Positions 50,857 to 59,336 of a stretch of DNA of 64,000 bases are shown in pieces. The notes under the pieces were generated by a model that worked only from the letters and a program-made list of their open reading frames with translations, searched no databases and was not told the origin of the DNA. Each line of letters opens with the position of its first letter. The first letter of the stretch is position 1. Source of the DNA: Mesorhizobium loti CJ3sym. Its GTDB lineage: Bacteria; Pseudomonadota; Alphaproteobacteria; Rhizobiales; Rhizobiaceae. Position numbers and translations under genes: made by a program. The DNA is taken from positions 186,001-250,000 of the forward strand of contig NZ_AXAL01000002.1 of NCBI RefSeq assembly GCF_000472785.1, written 5' to 3'.

Positions 50857-50882
50857 CCGCGTTCCCGGCCTGAGGGCAGGGG

Positions 50883-50909
50883 GCTACGCCGCCCTTTGAG
50901 CGGCGTAGC
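50883..50909. terminator. Hairpin between convergent MOSC and SDR genes
   Basis: GCTACGCCGC (50883-50892) pairs perfectly with GCGGCGTAGC (50900-50909), with a 7-base loop. It fills the 67-bp gap between the two stops and probably ends transcription in both directions, though it has no T run. Confidence 0.5.
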
Positions 50910-50923
50910 GGACACTGCAATCG

Positions 50924-51763
50924 TCAGTCCTTGCGGTTCTTCTTGGCGCCTTGCGCCATGACGGACACGTGGTCCCATTTGTCCCAGGTGGCGAGGCGGT
51001 TGGCGTATTCCTGGCGGATCATCGGCAGGCCGCCATCGCCGAAGAACACCCGCAGCGGCGGCTCGGCAGCGTCGACGATGGCCAGCATCGCCGGACCGGT
51101 CGCTTCGGGATCGCCGGCGACCGAACTGGCACGGCGCTCGGCCATCTTGGCGCGGGCCGGCGCATAGGCCTCGATCGGCTTCGAGACCTTGGCGGAGGCG
51201 CCGGACCAGTCGGTGGAGAAGCCGCCCGGCTCGACCAGGGTGACATGGATGCCGAATTCCGCGACCTCGATGCTGAGCGACTGGCTGAAGGCTTCGAGCG
51301 CCCATTTCGAGGCGTGGTAGAGGCCGAGCGAGGCAAAGGCGTTGACGCCGCCGATCGACGAGATCTGGATGATGTGGCCTGAACGCTGCGCCCGCATGAT
51401 CGGCAATGCGGCCTGCGTGACCCACAGCGCGCCGAACACATTGGTTTCGATCTGGTCGCGGGCTTCCTGTTCGCTGACTTCCTCGATGGCGCCGAAATGG
51501 CCATAGCCGGCATTGTTGATGACGACGTCGAGCCGGCCAAAGCGTTTGTGGGCTTCGGCGACAGCGGCATCGACGGCCTTCTTGTCGTTCACGTCGAGCT
51601 TTATAGCAGCGATGTTGTCGCCATACTTTTCGACGAGATCGGCGAGCGTGCCGGCGTCACGGGCGGTCGCGGCAACGCTGTCCCCGCGCGCCAATGCGGC
51701 CTCGGCCCAGACACGGCCAAAACCCTTCGACGATCCGGTGATGAACCAAACCTTTGATGTCAT
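50924..51763 (-). CDS. SDR family oxidoreductase
   Basis: 279 residues from ATG 51763. Classical SDR: cofactor motif WFITGSSKGFGRVWAEAAL, NNAGYGHFGAIEE, catalytic Ser in IQISSIGG and YHASKWALEAFSQSL (Tyr and Lys present). The C-terminal part ends GQ-rich and basic. The branch resembles SDRs acting on carbonyls of unknown identity, often near TetR or AraC regulators. No operon partner; the aminotransferase gene lies 133 bp upstream on the same strand. Confidence 0.92.
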   Translation of the reverse strand: MTSKVWFITGSSKGFGRVWAEAALARGDSVAATARDAGTLADLVEKYGDNIAAIKLDVNDKKAVDAAVAEAHKRFGRLDVVINNAGYGHFGAIEEVSEQEARDQIETNVFGALWVTQAALPIMRAQRSGHIIQISSIGGVNAFASLGLYHASKWALEAFSQSLSIEVAEFGIHVTLVEPGGFSTDWSGASAKVSKPIEAYAPARAKMAERRASSVAGDPEATGPAMLAIVDAAEPPLRVFFGDGGLPMIRQEYANRLATWDKWDHVSVMAQGAKKNRKD

Positions 51764-51896
51764 GATGTGGAATCCTTGCCCCTGCGGGCGTGATTTTCGG
51801 GTGAAAGCGGAGGCTTCTCCGCTTTCGGGCATATACGGCCTGTCGCGTGATTTTCCAGAGGCGCGGGGAAATCTTTTTGAACAAGACGTCCAGCTA

Positions 51897-52859
51897 TCAG
51901 GGATAATTCACCTGAGACGACCACGCCGGGTGATCATGCTTTTGCCAATAGAGCGCCATCAGCCGGCTGGTGATCGGCCCGACCTTGCCGTCGGCGATCG
52001 CCGCGCCATCGATCTCAGTCACCGGCATGATGCCGCCGGCAGTCGAGGTGATGAAGACCTCGTCGGCTGCCTTGAGTGCGGGCACGCTGACATCGGCGGC
52101 CCCCGCGATGAGCCCTTCCTCGCCACAGAGATCGAAAACGGTGCGCCTTGTGATGCCGGGCAGCACGCCGATGGCTGGCGTCGACAGTTTGCCGTCCTTG
52201 ACACAGAAGACGTTGAAGCCCGGACCCTCGGCGATATTGCCGTTGAAGTCGAGGATGAGCGCGGTCTCGGCGCCGCGGTCATAGGCGTCGTAGAGCCCGC
52301 GCACGAGGTCGAGCCAATGATAATTCTTGATCGCCGGATCGATCGAGGCCGGCGGGATACGCATCTTGTCGCTGATGGCGATGCGCAGGCCGCGCTGCAA
52401 TTGCTCGGCATTGGCGACCGAGCCGAACGGCACTGCAAACGCCATGAAACGGTTGATCGCCTGGCGCGGGTCGCGGCTGAAGGTCGGCGAAGCGCCGCGC
52501 GTGCACAGCATTTCGACATAGGCGGCGCGATGTCCCGACAGCGCGACACAATTGTGCAGGATCTCGGTCACCTTGTCGCGATCGAAGGGAATTGTCATGC
52601 GCAGCTTTTCCAGGCCGCCGAAGAAGCGATCGAGGTGCAGATCGAGGCGGAAGAAGCGGCCGTTCCAGACATGGACGGTGTCGTAGGTGGCGTCGGAATG
52701 CAGAAAACCCCAATCCAGCACCGACACCTTGGCTTGCGACATCGGCAAATACTGGCCGTCGAGGAAGGCTATGCCGTCGGGATAGGAATGTGGATCGACG
52801 TGGTGGTCGCTCACCGCAGGCAGCGGCTTTGAAGTCCGTGTTGCCGTCGTCTGGTCCAT
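51897..52859 (-). CDS. PLP class IV aminotransferase (D-amino-acid/branched-chain type)
   Basis: 320 residues from ATG 52859 with AGGAGG upstream; the longer frame to 53087 has no similarity. Fold-type IV motifs: VSVLDWGFLHSDATYDTVHVWNGRFFRLDLHLDRF, the PLP Lys178 in DPAIKNYHWLD, GNIAEGPGFNVF and GITRRTVFDLC. Enzymes of this type transaminate D-amino acids, branched-chain amino acids or aminodeoxychorismate-like compounds. The N-terminal ~20 residues are extra. Substrate class is uncertain. Confidence 0.9.
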   Translation of the reverse strand: MDQTTATRTSKPLPAVSDHHVDPHSYPDGIAFLDGQYLPMSQAKVSVLDWGFLHSDATYDTVHVWNGRFFRLDLHLDRFFGGLEKLRMTIPFDRDKVTEILHNCVALSGHRAAYVEMLCTRGASPTFSRDPRQAINRFMAFAVPFGSVANAEQLQRGLRIAISDKMRIPPASIDPAIKNYHWLDLVRGLYDAYDRGAETALILDFNGNIAEGPGFNVFCVKDGKLSTPAIGVLPGITRRTVFDLCGEEGLIAGAADVSVPALKAADEVFITSTAGGIMPVTEIDGAAIADGKVGPITSRLMALYWQKHDHPAWSSQVNYP

Positions 52860-53013
52860 CGAAGCCTCCTGTCGCACAAGGCCGATCAACAGCCTATCTG
52901 CACCGCGCGGAGGGTATAGAGCCACCCGCTCGACGCCGTTCGTCCTCCAGAGCGAGCCGATACATTGGATTGGAGTTGCCTTATAGTCCGGCCACTCGGA
53001 AGAGGAGGGGGAT

Positions 53014-53523
53014 ATGGGCAGGCTTGGGGCCGTCATCGCAACCATGATGATCTTTGCTGCTGCAGGCGAAGCCGGCGCGCAATGCACGAAAGAGGGCGAC
53101 GAACTTTGCCAGAAGGGCCAGACCTATCGCTGCGAAAAGACCGGCAGCGAACTGACGCCGATCTTCCAGAATGTGCCTTGCGGCGTGAATGTGCCGGCAC
53201 AGTCAATGACCGGCACTTGGGTCGGTAACGGCCACCAGAGCCCAGCCGGCGATGCCGGCGCCGACTGGTCGATCGCCATGACGATTGGCGATGGCAGCGC
53301 ATCGATCGATTATCCCTCACTTGGCTGCGGCGGATCGCTGTCGCAGACGTCGAGGGATGAGACGTCGGCGGAATTCCACGAGAGCATCACCTACGGCCAG
53401 GACAAATGCATCGATGGCGGCGATATCACCGTCAGGTTTTTCAAGGGAAACCTGTCCTGGACCTGGGTCGGCCGGGCTGACGGCAGGCCCTATAATGCGA
53501 TCGCCGTGCTGACACGACGGTAG
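53014..53523 (+). CDS. Secreted Cys-containing protein of unknown function
   Basis: 169 residues with AGGAGGGGAT right before ATG. Signal peptide MGRLGAVIATMMIFAAAGEA (cut near GAQ). The mature part starts with a small Cys-rich module (CTKEGDELCQKGQTYRCEKTG...NVPCG), then a ~100-residue beta domain (GTWVGNGHQSPAG ... LSWTWVGRADGRPYNAIAVL) with two more Cys. No family recognised, but the signal and Cys pattern support an extracytoplasmic protein. Confidence 0.78.
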   Translation: MGRLGAVIATMMIFAAAGEAGAQCTKEGDELCQKGQTYRCEKTGSELTPIFQNVPCGVNVPAQSMTGTWVGNGHQSPAGDAGADWSIAMTIGDGSASIDYPSLGCGGSLSQTSRDETSAEFHESITYGQDKCIDGGDITVRFFKGNLSWTWVGRADGRPYNAIAVLTRR

Positions 53524-53530
53524 TGGCTTC

Positions 53531-53845
53531 TCATTCTTCTTCGTCGTCAGCGTCGAGCAGGCGTGTCGCGCGCCAGCGGGTGAGCACGATGTTGGTCTGC
53601 TCGATGACGAAGAATCGCGCCGAGTCGCGGTCATAGCCCTCGGCCAGCAGCTTTTCGTAATCGGTGTGCATGTGACGGATATGGGCAATCGCCGCCAGCC
53701 AGACGGCAATGCCCGGCGGCAAGGTCTTCATATGCACCGAGCCGGCGTCAGTACGGATCTTTTCCATGTCGGCATAGGGCGCCAGCGGCAGCAGGGCTGT
53801 CAGTGCCTTGGCGATGGCGCGGCGGCGGCCGGTCGGCGCTGTCAT
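53531..53845 (-). CDS. DUF2293 family protein
   Basis: 104 residues with the DUF2293 pattern: RRRAIAKALTALLPLAPYADMEKIR, LPPGIAVWLAAIAHIRHMHTDYEKLLAEGYDRDSARFFV. The family is small, helical and of unknown function, common in Hyphomicrobiales. Its start overlaps the trmO stop by 4 bp, so it is expressed with that tRNA-modification gene. Confidence 0.86.
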   Translation of the reverse strand: MTAPTGRRRAIAKALTALLPLAPYADMEKIRTDAGSVHMKTLPPGIAVWLAAIAHIRHMHTDYEKLLAEGYDRDSARFFVIEQTNIVLTRWRATRLLDADDEEE

Positions 53846-54390
53846 CGCTGATTCCGCTGGCGCTCATCACGCCCTTCGATGGTCGCCTCCGGTATGGCGT
53901 CGGTCGAGGCGAAATAGGGCTTGATGTCGATGACCGGCGTGCCGTCGAGCACGTCGATGGCATCGAGATCGATGCGTCCGGTGGCGATGTCCAACCCGAC
54001 GAGCCTGGCCACATGCAGGCCGACCGGGTTTGGCCGGGCAGGGGAGCGCAGGCCGAATACGCCTTTGGCTTCAGCCGCATGGCGGGGTTTCTGCACAATC
54101 AGATTCCGCGGCGCGTGGTGCAGCCAGGACAGGACGATGACATGGCTGGCACGCTCCAGGCCCTGCAGGCCGCTGCGATAGGGCGCGTCGATGCTGATAA
54201 CCGCCGGTTGCCCGGTCTCGCGGGCCGCGCGCATGTTTTTCGGGCAGCTCTCCCGCGTCACCCATGGCGAGGCGATGCGGCCGATGAAGACGATGCTTCC
54301 GTCCGCCGGCATTGCTGCCGGATCCAGTTCCAGCCTCTGCTCGCCTTCGCGCGCCTCGAACATTTCGCGGGGCTCGGTGATTCCGGCCAT
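53842..54390 (-). CDS. trmO: tRNA methyltransferase TrmO-like (TsaA/YaeB family)
   Basis: 182 residues from ATG 54390 (AAGGTA upstream); the frame runs to 54432. TrmO-type beta barrel with FIGRIASPWVTRESCPKNM, SHVIVLSWLHHAPR, GVFGLRSPARPNPVGLHVARLVGLD and DGTPVIDIKPYF, the conserved SAM-site motifs. In E. coli TrmO methylates t6A37 of tRNA-Thr. It is shorter than the E. coli protein (235), as in other alphaproteobacterial homologues that lack the C-terminal domain. Its exact tRNA target is inferred. Confidence 0.85.
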   Translation of the reverse strand: MAGITEPREMFEAREGEQRLELDPAAMPADGSIVFIGRIASPWVTRESCPKNMRAARETGQPAVISIDAPYRSGLQGLERASHVIVLSWLHHAPRNLIVQKPRHAAEAKGVFGLRSPARPNPVGLHVARLVGLDIATGRIDLDAIDVLDGTPVIDIKPYFASTDAIPEATIEGRDERQRNQR

Positions 54391-54519
54391 CTCTACCTTG
54401 GTGCCTGTCACTGTCCCAACCCCACTACACATTTTTGGACGCCATGCAGGGGGAAATCACGCATGCGGCATTTTCTTGTCCGGGAGCGACATTGCGCTTG
54501 CAAGGTTTTGAAAATCGAC

Positions 54520-54535
54520 ATAAACATATGTTTAT
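54520..54535. promoter_or_regulatory. Operator palindrome before the ArsR-methyltransferase/metF operon
   Basis: ATAAACATATGTTTAT is a perfect 16-bp palindrome, 24 bp before the ATG of the ArsR-domain gene and just downstream of TrmO on the other strand. Size and position suit a winged-helix dimer, so it is the likely autoregulatory site. Confidence 0.75.
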
Positions 54536-54559
54536 ATCTTTTTCAAAGAGAATGCGCTC

Positions 54560-55576
54560 ATGCACGTTTCGCTCGACACCATGGTGGATACGCTGAAGGC
54601 GGCGGCCGAATCCAGCCGCTTGCGCATATTGGCACTGTTGTCGCGCGGCGACCTCACCGTTTCCGATCTTACCGAAATTCTCGGCCAGTCGCAGCCGCGT
54701 GTCTCGCGCCACTTGAAGCTTTTGCTCGAGGCCGGGCTGATTGGCCGTTACCAGGAAGGATCGTGGGCCTTCTTCCGCCTGTCGGATGCCGATTCGGCGC
54801 GCGATTTCGTCATGGGGCTGGTTTCCAGCATTCGCGGCGCCGATCCGCAGGTCGAGCGCGACCTTGAGCGTCTGGCCTCGGTCAAGCGCAAGCGGCAGGA
54901 CCGGGCGACGCAGTATTTTTCCGTGAACGCCGCAAGCTGGGACCATATCCGCTCGCTGCACGTGCCGGATCGCGCCGTCGAGGCCGCGATGCTGAAACTG
55001 GTCGGCAAGCGGCCGTTCCAGTCGATGCTCGATCTCGGCACCGGGACGGGCCGCCTGCTCGAAATCTTCTCGCCGCTCTACCGGCGCGGCGTCGGCATTG
55101 ACATGTCGCGCGAGATGCTGACCGTGGCGCGCGCCAATCTCGACAAATCAGGCATTTCGAACGCGCAGGTGCGGCAGGGCGACATCTTCTCGCCGCCGGT
55201 CGAGCGCGATGCCTTCGATCTCGTCACCATCCACCAGGTGCTGCACTATCTCGACGATCCGGCCCGCGCCATCCACGAGGCGGCGCGGCTGTTGCGGCCG
55301 GCGGGCCGGCTGGTCATCGTCGATTTCGCGCCGCACACGCTGGAATTCCTGCGCGACGAGCACGCCCATATGCGGCTCGGCTTTTCCGACCGGCAGATCG
55401 GCGAGTGGTTTGCGGAGGCCGGCCTCGATCTCGAGGATGCCCAGGAGTTCGAGCCGCGCGGCGGCAACGAGGCCAGGCTTATCGTAAAACTCTGGCTTGG
55501 CCGCGACCGGCGCCTGCTGATCGCCGATCCTGCCAACGAGCAGACCAAAGTGAACTCGATAGGGGAAATCGCCTGA
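54560..55576 (+). CDS. ArsR regulator fused to a SAM methyltransferase domain
   Basis: 338 residues. Residues ~5-95 are an ArsR winged helix (TLKAAAESSRLRILALLSRGDLTVSDLTEILGQSQPRVSRHLKLLLEAGLIGRY). Residues ~140-310 are a class I methyltransferase (SMLDLGTGTGRLLEIFSPLY; FDLVTIHQVLHYLDD; LRPAGRLVIVDFAPH). Its stop overlaps the metF start (TGATG), so both are translated together. ArsR-type regulators of the methionine cycle (for example SahR) are known, and this fusion probably senses SAM or SAH in its methyltransferase pocket. That ligand role is inference. Confidence 0.92.
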   Translation: MHVSLDTMVDTLKAAAESSRLRILALLSRGDLTVSDLTEILGQSQPRVSRHLKLLLEAGLIGRYQEGSWAFFRLSDADSARDFVMGLVSSIRGADPQVERDLERLASVKRKRQDRATQYFSVNAASWDHIRSLHVPDRAVEAAMLKLVGKRPFQSMLDLGTGTGRLLEIFSPLYRRGVGIDMSREMLTVARANLDKSGISNAQVRQGDIFSPPVERDAFDLVTIHQVLHYLDDPARAIHEAARLLRPAGRLVIVDFAPHTLEFLRDEHAHMRLGFSDRQIGEWFAEAGLDLEDAQEFEPRGGNEARLIVKLWLGRDRRLLIADPANEQTKVNSIGEIA

Positions 55577-56493
55577 TGAACCAGTTCCGCTTTTCCCGCC
55601 GCCCCGACATTGGCGACAAGGTCAAGGTTTCGTTCGAATTCTTCCCGCCCAAGAATGACGAGATGGAGGCTAGGCTGTGGGACACGGTCACACGGCTGGA
55701 GCCGCTGAAGCCGAAATTCGTCTCGGTGACCTATGGCGCCGGCGGCTCGACGCGCGAGCGCACCGCGCGCACCATCGGCCGCATCCTGAAAGAGACCAGC
55801 CTGACGCCTGCGGCGCACATGACCTGCGTCGACGCCGCCCGTCATCAGGTCGACGCGGTGATCCAGGAATTCGCCGATATGGGCGTGAAGCGCTTCGTCG
55901 CCCTGCGCGGCGATCCGGCCGCCGGTGTGGGAACCGCCTATCGCCCACATGCGGACGGCTACGCCAATGGTGCCGAGTTGGTCGGCGCACTGAAGGAGGC
56001 CGGCGATTTCGACATTTCGGTTTCTGCCTATCCGGAAAAGCATCCGGAGAGCCCGGACTTCGCCACCGACATCGACATGCTGAAGCGCAAGGTCGACAAT
56101 GGCGCGACGCGGGCGATCACGCAGTTCTTCTTCGACAATGATCTCTACGAGCGCTATGTCGAGCGCGCGCGCCGCGCCGGCATCTACATCCCGATCGTTC
56201 CCGGCATCTTGCCGGTGCACAATTTCACCCAGGTCGCGAATTTCTCGGCGCGCTGCGGCGCGCTTGTGCCGGCATGGCTGGCCGAACGCTTCGACGGCCT
56301 GCAGAACGACCCGCAGACCCATGCGCTGGTGGCATCCGCCGTGGCCGCCGAGCAGGTGCTGGATCTCGTCGAGCGCGGGGTGGGCGATTTCCACTTCTAC
56401 ACGATGAACCGCGCCGACCTCGTCTTCGCCATCTGCCACATGATCGGCATCCGCTCGCATGAGGCGGAGGTGGCAGGCTCTGCCGCTGCATAA
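55576..56493 (+). CDS. metF: 5,10-methylenetetrahydrofolate reductase
   Basis: 305 residues from ATG 55576. The FAD barrel motifs are clear: VSFEFFPPKNDEM near residue 18, VSVTYGAGGSTRERT, AAHMTCVDAARH, FVALRGDPAAG and RAITQFFFDNDLYERYV. The enzyme reduces methylene-THF to methyl-THF for methionine synthesis. It is directly coupled to the ArsR-methyltransferase gene and ends at a very strong terminator, so no metH follows in this operon, unlike the metF-metH order of many relatives. Confidence 0.96.
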   Translation: MNQFRFSRRPDIGDKVKVSFEFFPPKNDEMEARLWDTVTRLEPLKPKFVSVTYGAGGSTRERTARTIGRILKETSLTPAAHMTCVDAARHQVDAVIQEFADMGVKRFVALRGDPAAGVGTAYRPHADGYANGAELVGALKEAGDFDISVSAYPEKHPESPDFATDIDMLKRKVDNGATRAITQFFFDNDLYERYVERARRAGIYIPIVPGILPVHNFTQVANFSARCGALVPAWLAERFDGLQNDPQTHALVASAVAAEQVLDLVERGVGDFHFYTMNRADLVFAICHMIGIRSHEAEVAGSAAA

Positions 56494-56502
56494 GCACTGG
56501 CT

Positions 56503-56545
56503 AAACAAGCAAAAGGCCGGGTAAAACCCGGCCTTTTGCTTGTTT
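56503..56545 (+). terminator. Strong terminator after metF
   Basis: A 20-bp perfect stem: 56503-56522 (starts AAACAAGCAAAAGG) pairs with 56526-56545, with only AAA in the loop. It includes a GC core and T-rich right arm, starts 10 bp after metF and also faces the small gene at 56583 from the other strand. Confidence 0.92.
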
Positions 56546-56582
56546 GGACTATTTGCTGGTGGTCTTCCCCGTCTTGGCGGGT

Positions 56583-56669
56583 TCAGGGAAGAAAGCCCAT
56601 AATAAGGGCTCCAATGAAGGCAAACGCAGCACAAATCATCAATGCGTTGATAGGCCTCGTAAGTCCCAT
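56583..56669 (-). CDS. 28-residue single-span membrane protein
   Basis: Reading ATG 56669 to TGA 56583 gives a 28-residue protein starting MGLTRPINALMICAAF, then a hydrophobic span through FIGALIMGFLP. Nearly all of residues 8-26 form one membrane helix after a short basic start. An exact AGGAGG lies 8 bases upstream, far better than chance for such a short frame. It stands alone in a ~490-bp gap. Small hydrophobic proteins of this kind often join larger membrane complexes; no partner is evident. Confidence 0.7.
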   Translation of the reverse strand: MGLTRPINALMICAAFAFIGALIMGFLP

Positions 56670-56870
56670 GACATAGCCTCCTCTTAAAGAGCTATGCCTG
56701 GGAGTCTAGGTTCATTTGTGCCACAGGCAAGCGGAAAATGTGCTGCATTGCGACGTGAATGCCGGATTTGCGACTCTGTTTTTGCCGTTAGCCGTTGAAA
56801 CTTCTCGGCAAAAACCCGCTTCAGGCCTGTGAATAAAATATGGCGGGACGGTGTCGGTATCATGTCACGG

Positions 56871-56969
56871 CAGCGCTACCGCCGTGAAAGTCGACTTCGA
56901 CTTTCGCGTCAAGTGTCGCAACAGTGTCATTGCAGCGCCACCGCCGTGAAAGTCGACTTCGACTTTCGC
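56871..56969. repeat. Two 37-bp direct repeats, each with an internal hairpin
   Basis: 56871-56907 and 56933-56969 are identical except for one base (CAGCGCTACC against CAGCGCCACC), 62 bp apart. Each contains GAAAGTCGA-CT-TCGACTTTC, a perfect 9-bp stem. They lie 17-116 bp beyond the stop of the DMT transporter gene, so they may act as tandem transcript ends. Confidence 0.8.
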
Positions 56970-56986
56970 TGCCAATGCGGTTCAGA

Positions 56987-57904
56987 CTAACGTTTTCCAA
57001 GGACACGTCCGTCGATTGTGAGAAGACCAAGCGCGATCAGCACCACGCCACCGATCTCGAACAGTTCCAGCCGCTCGCCCAGGAACAGGAAGCCGAGCAG
57101 AAGGGCGCTGACCGGCACGATCAGCGTGACCAGCGAAGCGTTGGTAACACCGGCCGAGGCGACGAGGTTGAAATAGAGGATGTAGGCGAAGGCGGTCGAC
57201 AGCAGCGCCAGCGCCAGCACCGCCGCCCAGACTGGCGGCGAGGCCGAGAACAGCCCGGCCGGACCATGCACGAAGAGCACGATCGGGATCATGATGATGG
57301 TCGAGGCGGTCATCTGTCCGGTGGCGAGAACCGGCGAGGGCACGCCCTTGAAGCGGCGGGCGATCATCAGCGCGCCGCCATAGGACAGGGAGGCGCCGAT
57401 CAGCGCGAATTTGGCCCAGACCGGTCCGCCAAGCCCGGCAAGCAGGCCGGGACCGATCATGACAGCTGTGCCGGCGACGCCGAGCCCGATGCCGGCGAGC
57501 TTGTTCCAGGACAGCTTTTCGTCCGATGTCAGCGCATTGGCGAGGATCAGCGTCCAGAATGGCGTCGTCGCATTGAGCACCGAGGCGACGCCGGCGCCAA
57601 GTTCCGTCTGGCCGGCGAAGATCAGCGAGAACGGGACGACGTTGTTGGCGAGGGCCAGCAGGAAGAACAGGCCGGCATGCGGAAGGGCGAGGCGGAAGGA
57701 CGGGCCGCGCAGGCCGAGATAGATCTGCAGCGCGATTGCGGCGATGCCGACGCGAAACAGCACCAGCACCAGCGGATGAAGTTCCGCCACCGCGATGCGG
57801 GCGAAGAAGAACGAGCCGCCCCAGATCGCGCCGAGCAGCAGCAATTGCCCCCAGTCGGTGAGCGTCATCGGTCCGCGTGGTGTTGATGTGGCAGCCACTG
57901 CCAT
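56987..57904 (-). CDS. EamA/DMT family transporter
   Basis: 305 residues from ATG 57904 with GGGGAGG upstream (the frame continues to 57922). Ten hydrophobic segments in two EamA repeats: residues ~10-140 (WGQLLLLGAIWGGSFFFARI, VVPFSLIFAGQTELGAGVAS) and ~150-300 (WAKFALIGASLSYGGALMI, AFAYILYFNLVASAGVTNASL). Typical of exporters of amino acids or metabolites in the inner membrane. The solute is unknown. Confidence 0.92.
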   Translation of the reverse strand: MAVAATSTPRGPMTLTDWGQLLLLGAIWGGSFFFARIAVAELHPLVLVLFRVGIAAIALQIYLGLRGPSFRLALPHAGLFFLLALANNVVPFSLIFAGQTELGAGVASVLNATTPFWTLILANALTSDEKLSWNKLAGIGLGVAGTAVMIGPGLLAGLGGPVWAKFALIGASLSYGGALMIARRFKGVPSPVLATGQMTASTIIMIPIVLFVHGPAGLFSASPPVWAAVLALALLSTAFAYILYFNLVASAGVTNASLVTLIVPVSALLLGFLFLGERLELFEIGGVVLIALGLLTIDGRVLGKR

Positions 57905-58115
57905 GCGAATCGTCCTCCCCAAGACGCGCTGGATGTCAGCCGGTCAGACACACGGCATATCGGGTCTGGCGACAAGGGCCACCCGAAACATGATCGCTGG
58001 CAAACAGTGCCGCCAAAGACCTAGCGCCGCTGCGTCAAGCACACGAGACACAGAATTGTTTTCATTAGCCGCTAGCTTGGATTAATTGTGCGCAGCCGAG
58101 ATCGAGGATTCGTCA

Positions 58116-59336
58116 ATGCAGCGATTCGAGAATGCCCGCGAGGCGGCACTGGCGCTTCGCCCGGACGATCCGGTCTATTGCTTCCGCCCGCAGGTGCTGA
58201 AGGCCGATGCCAGGCAGTTCATGGGCATGTTTCCCGGCAAGACCGCCTATGCGGTCAAGACCAATGGCGAGCCGATCGTGTTGAAGGCGCTGGTCGAGGC
58301 CGGCGTCACGGCCTTCGACGTGGCTTCACCCGGCGAGTTCGCCGCCGTGCGCGCGGTCTCGCCCGATGCCGAGATGCTCTACATGCATCCGGTCAAGGCG
58401 CAATCGGATATCAAGCTGGCGCTGGAGAAATATGGCATCCGCGTCATTTCGCTCGACCATGAGGACGAGATCACCAAGGTGACGCGGGTGGTGCGGGCGC
58501 TGGACATCGACCCGGGCACGATCAGCGTGTTCGTGCGGGTGCAGACCAAGGGCCACGCGGCTTACGAGCTGTCGAAAAAGTTCGGCGCCGGGCCTGCCTA
58601 TGCCGTGGAATTGGCGGAGCGGCTGAACCGCACCGGCTACAAGGTTGGCCTGTGTTTCCACGTCGGCAGTCAGATCGAGGATCCCGACACCTATGAGCGG
58701 GCACTGGCCTCGGCCGACTGGGTACGCAACCGGCTGACCTTCGACATTGCCGGGCTCGACGTCGGTGGCGGCTTTCCGGCCGAGTATGGCAATGATCCGA
58801 ACCGCAAGCAGGTCGAGATGCCGTCGCTCGGCCAGATCATGTCGCGGCTTTCCGGTGACCTGAAGGAATACCAGTTCGACCAGATGCCGTTGGTGGCCGA
58901 GCCGGGCAGGGTGATCGTGGCGCGCTGCCTGTCGCTGATCGTGCGGGTGCTGCTGCGCAAGGGCAAGCGGCTCTACATCAATGACGGCATCTGGGCATCG
59001 CTGTCGGATTCATGGACCGGCAAGATCACGCTGCCGGCGCGCTTCATTCCGGATCCCGCGATCCGGACCCGCAATGGCGATGAGAACAAGATCGTGCCAT
59101 TCAAGGTCTGCGGCGCGACCTGCGATTCCGTCGATATCCTGTCCAGGCCATTCTGGCTGCCGGAAACCGTCGACACCGGCGACTGGATTGAGATCGGCCA
59201 TATCGGCGCCTATTCGCTGTCGCTGCGCACCCGCTTCAACGGCTTTTACCCCGACACCTTCGTCGAGGTGACGACGCCCTTCGACGAGGGCGATGCGCCG
59301 CAGGGATTTGCGAGTCTGGAGACGATGGCGGATTAG
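58116..59336 (+). CDS. Ornithine/lysine-type PLP decarboxylase (fold type III)
   Basis: 406 residues from ATG 58116 with GAGGA upstream. Barrel domain with PLP Lys48 in TAYAVKTNGEP, HVGSQ, GGGFPAEYG and EPGR. The C-terminal beta domain has the active-site Cys in VCGATCDSVD. This pattern fits alphaproteobacterial ornithine/lysine decarboxylases (putrescine or cadaverine formation) better than diaminopimelate decarboxylase. It ends in TAG, the first unit of the 7-bp repeats that follow, and is convergent with the MltB-like gene. Confidence 0.9.
   Translation: MQRFENAREAALALRPDDPVYCFRPQVLKADARQFMGMFPGKTAYAVKTNGEPIVLKALVEAGVTAFDVASPGEFAAVRAVSPDAEMLYMHPVKAQSDIKLALEKYGIRVISLDHEDEITKVTRVVRALDIDPGTISVFVRVQTKGHAAYELSKKFGAGPAYAVELAERLNRTGYKVGLCFHVGSQIEDPDTYERALASADWVRNRLTFDIAGLDVGGGFPAEYGNDPNRKQVEMPSLGQIMSRLSGDLKEYQFDQMPLVAEPGRVIVARCLSLIVRVLLRKGKRLYINDGIWASLSDSWTGKITLPARFIPDPAIRTRNGDENKIVPFKVCGATCDSVDILSRPFWLPETVDTGDWIEIGHIGAYSLSLRTRFNGFYPDTFVEVTTPFDEGDAPQGFASLETMAD

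Noticed and set aside
54391..54432. Longer TrmO start at 54432
   Set aside because: Extra residues show no family match and ATG 54390 has a better upstream site; the difference does not affect the call.
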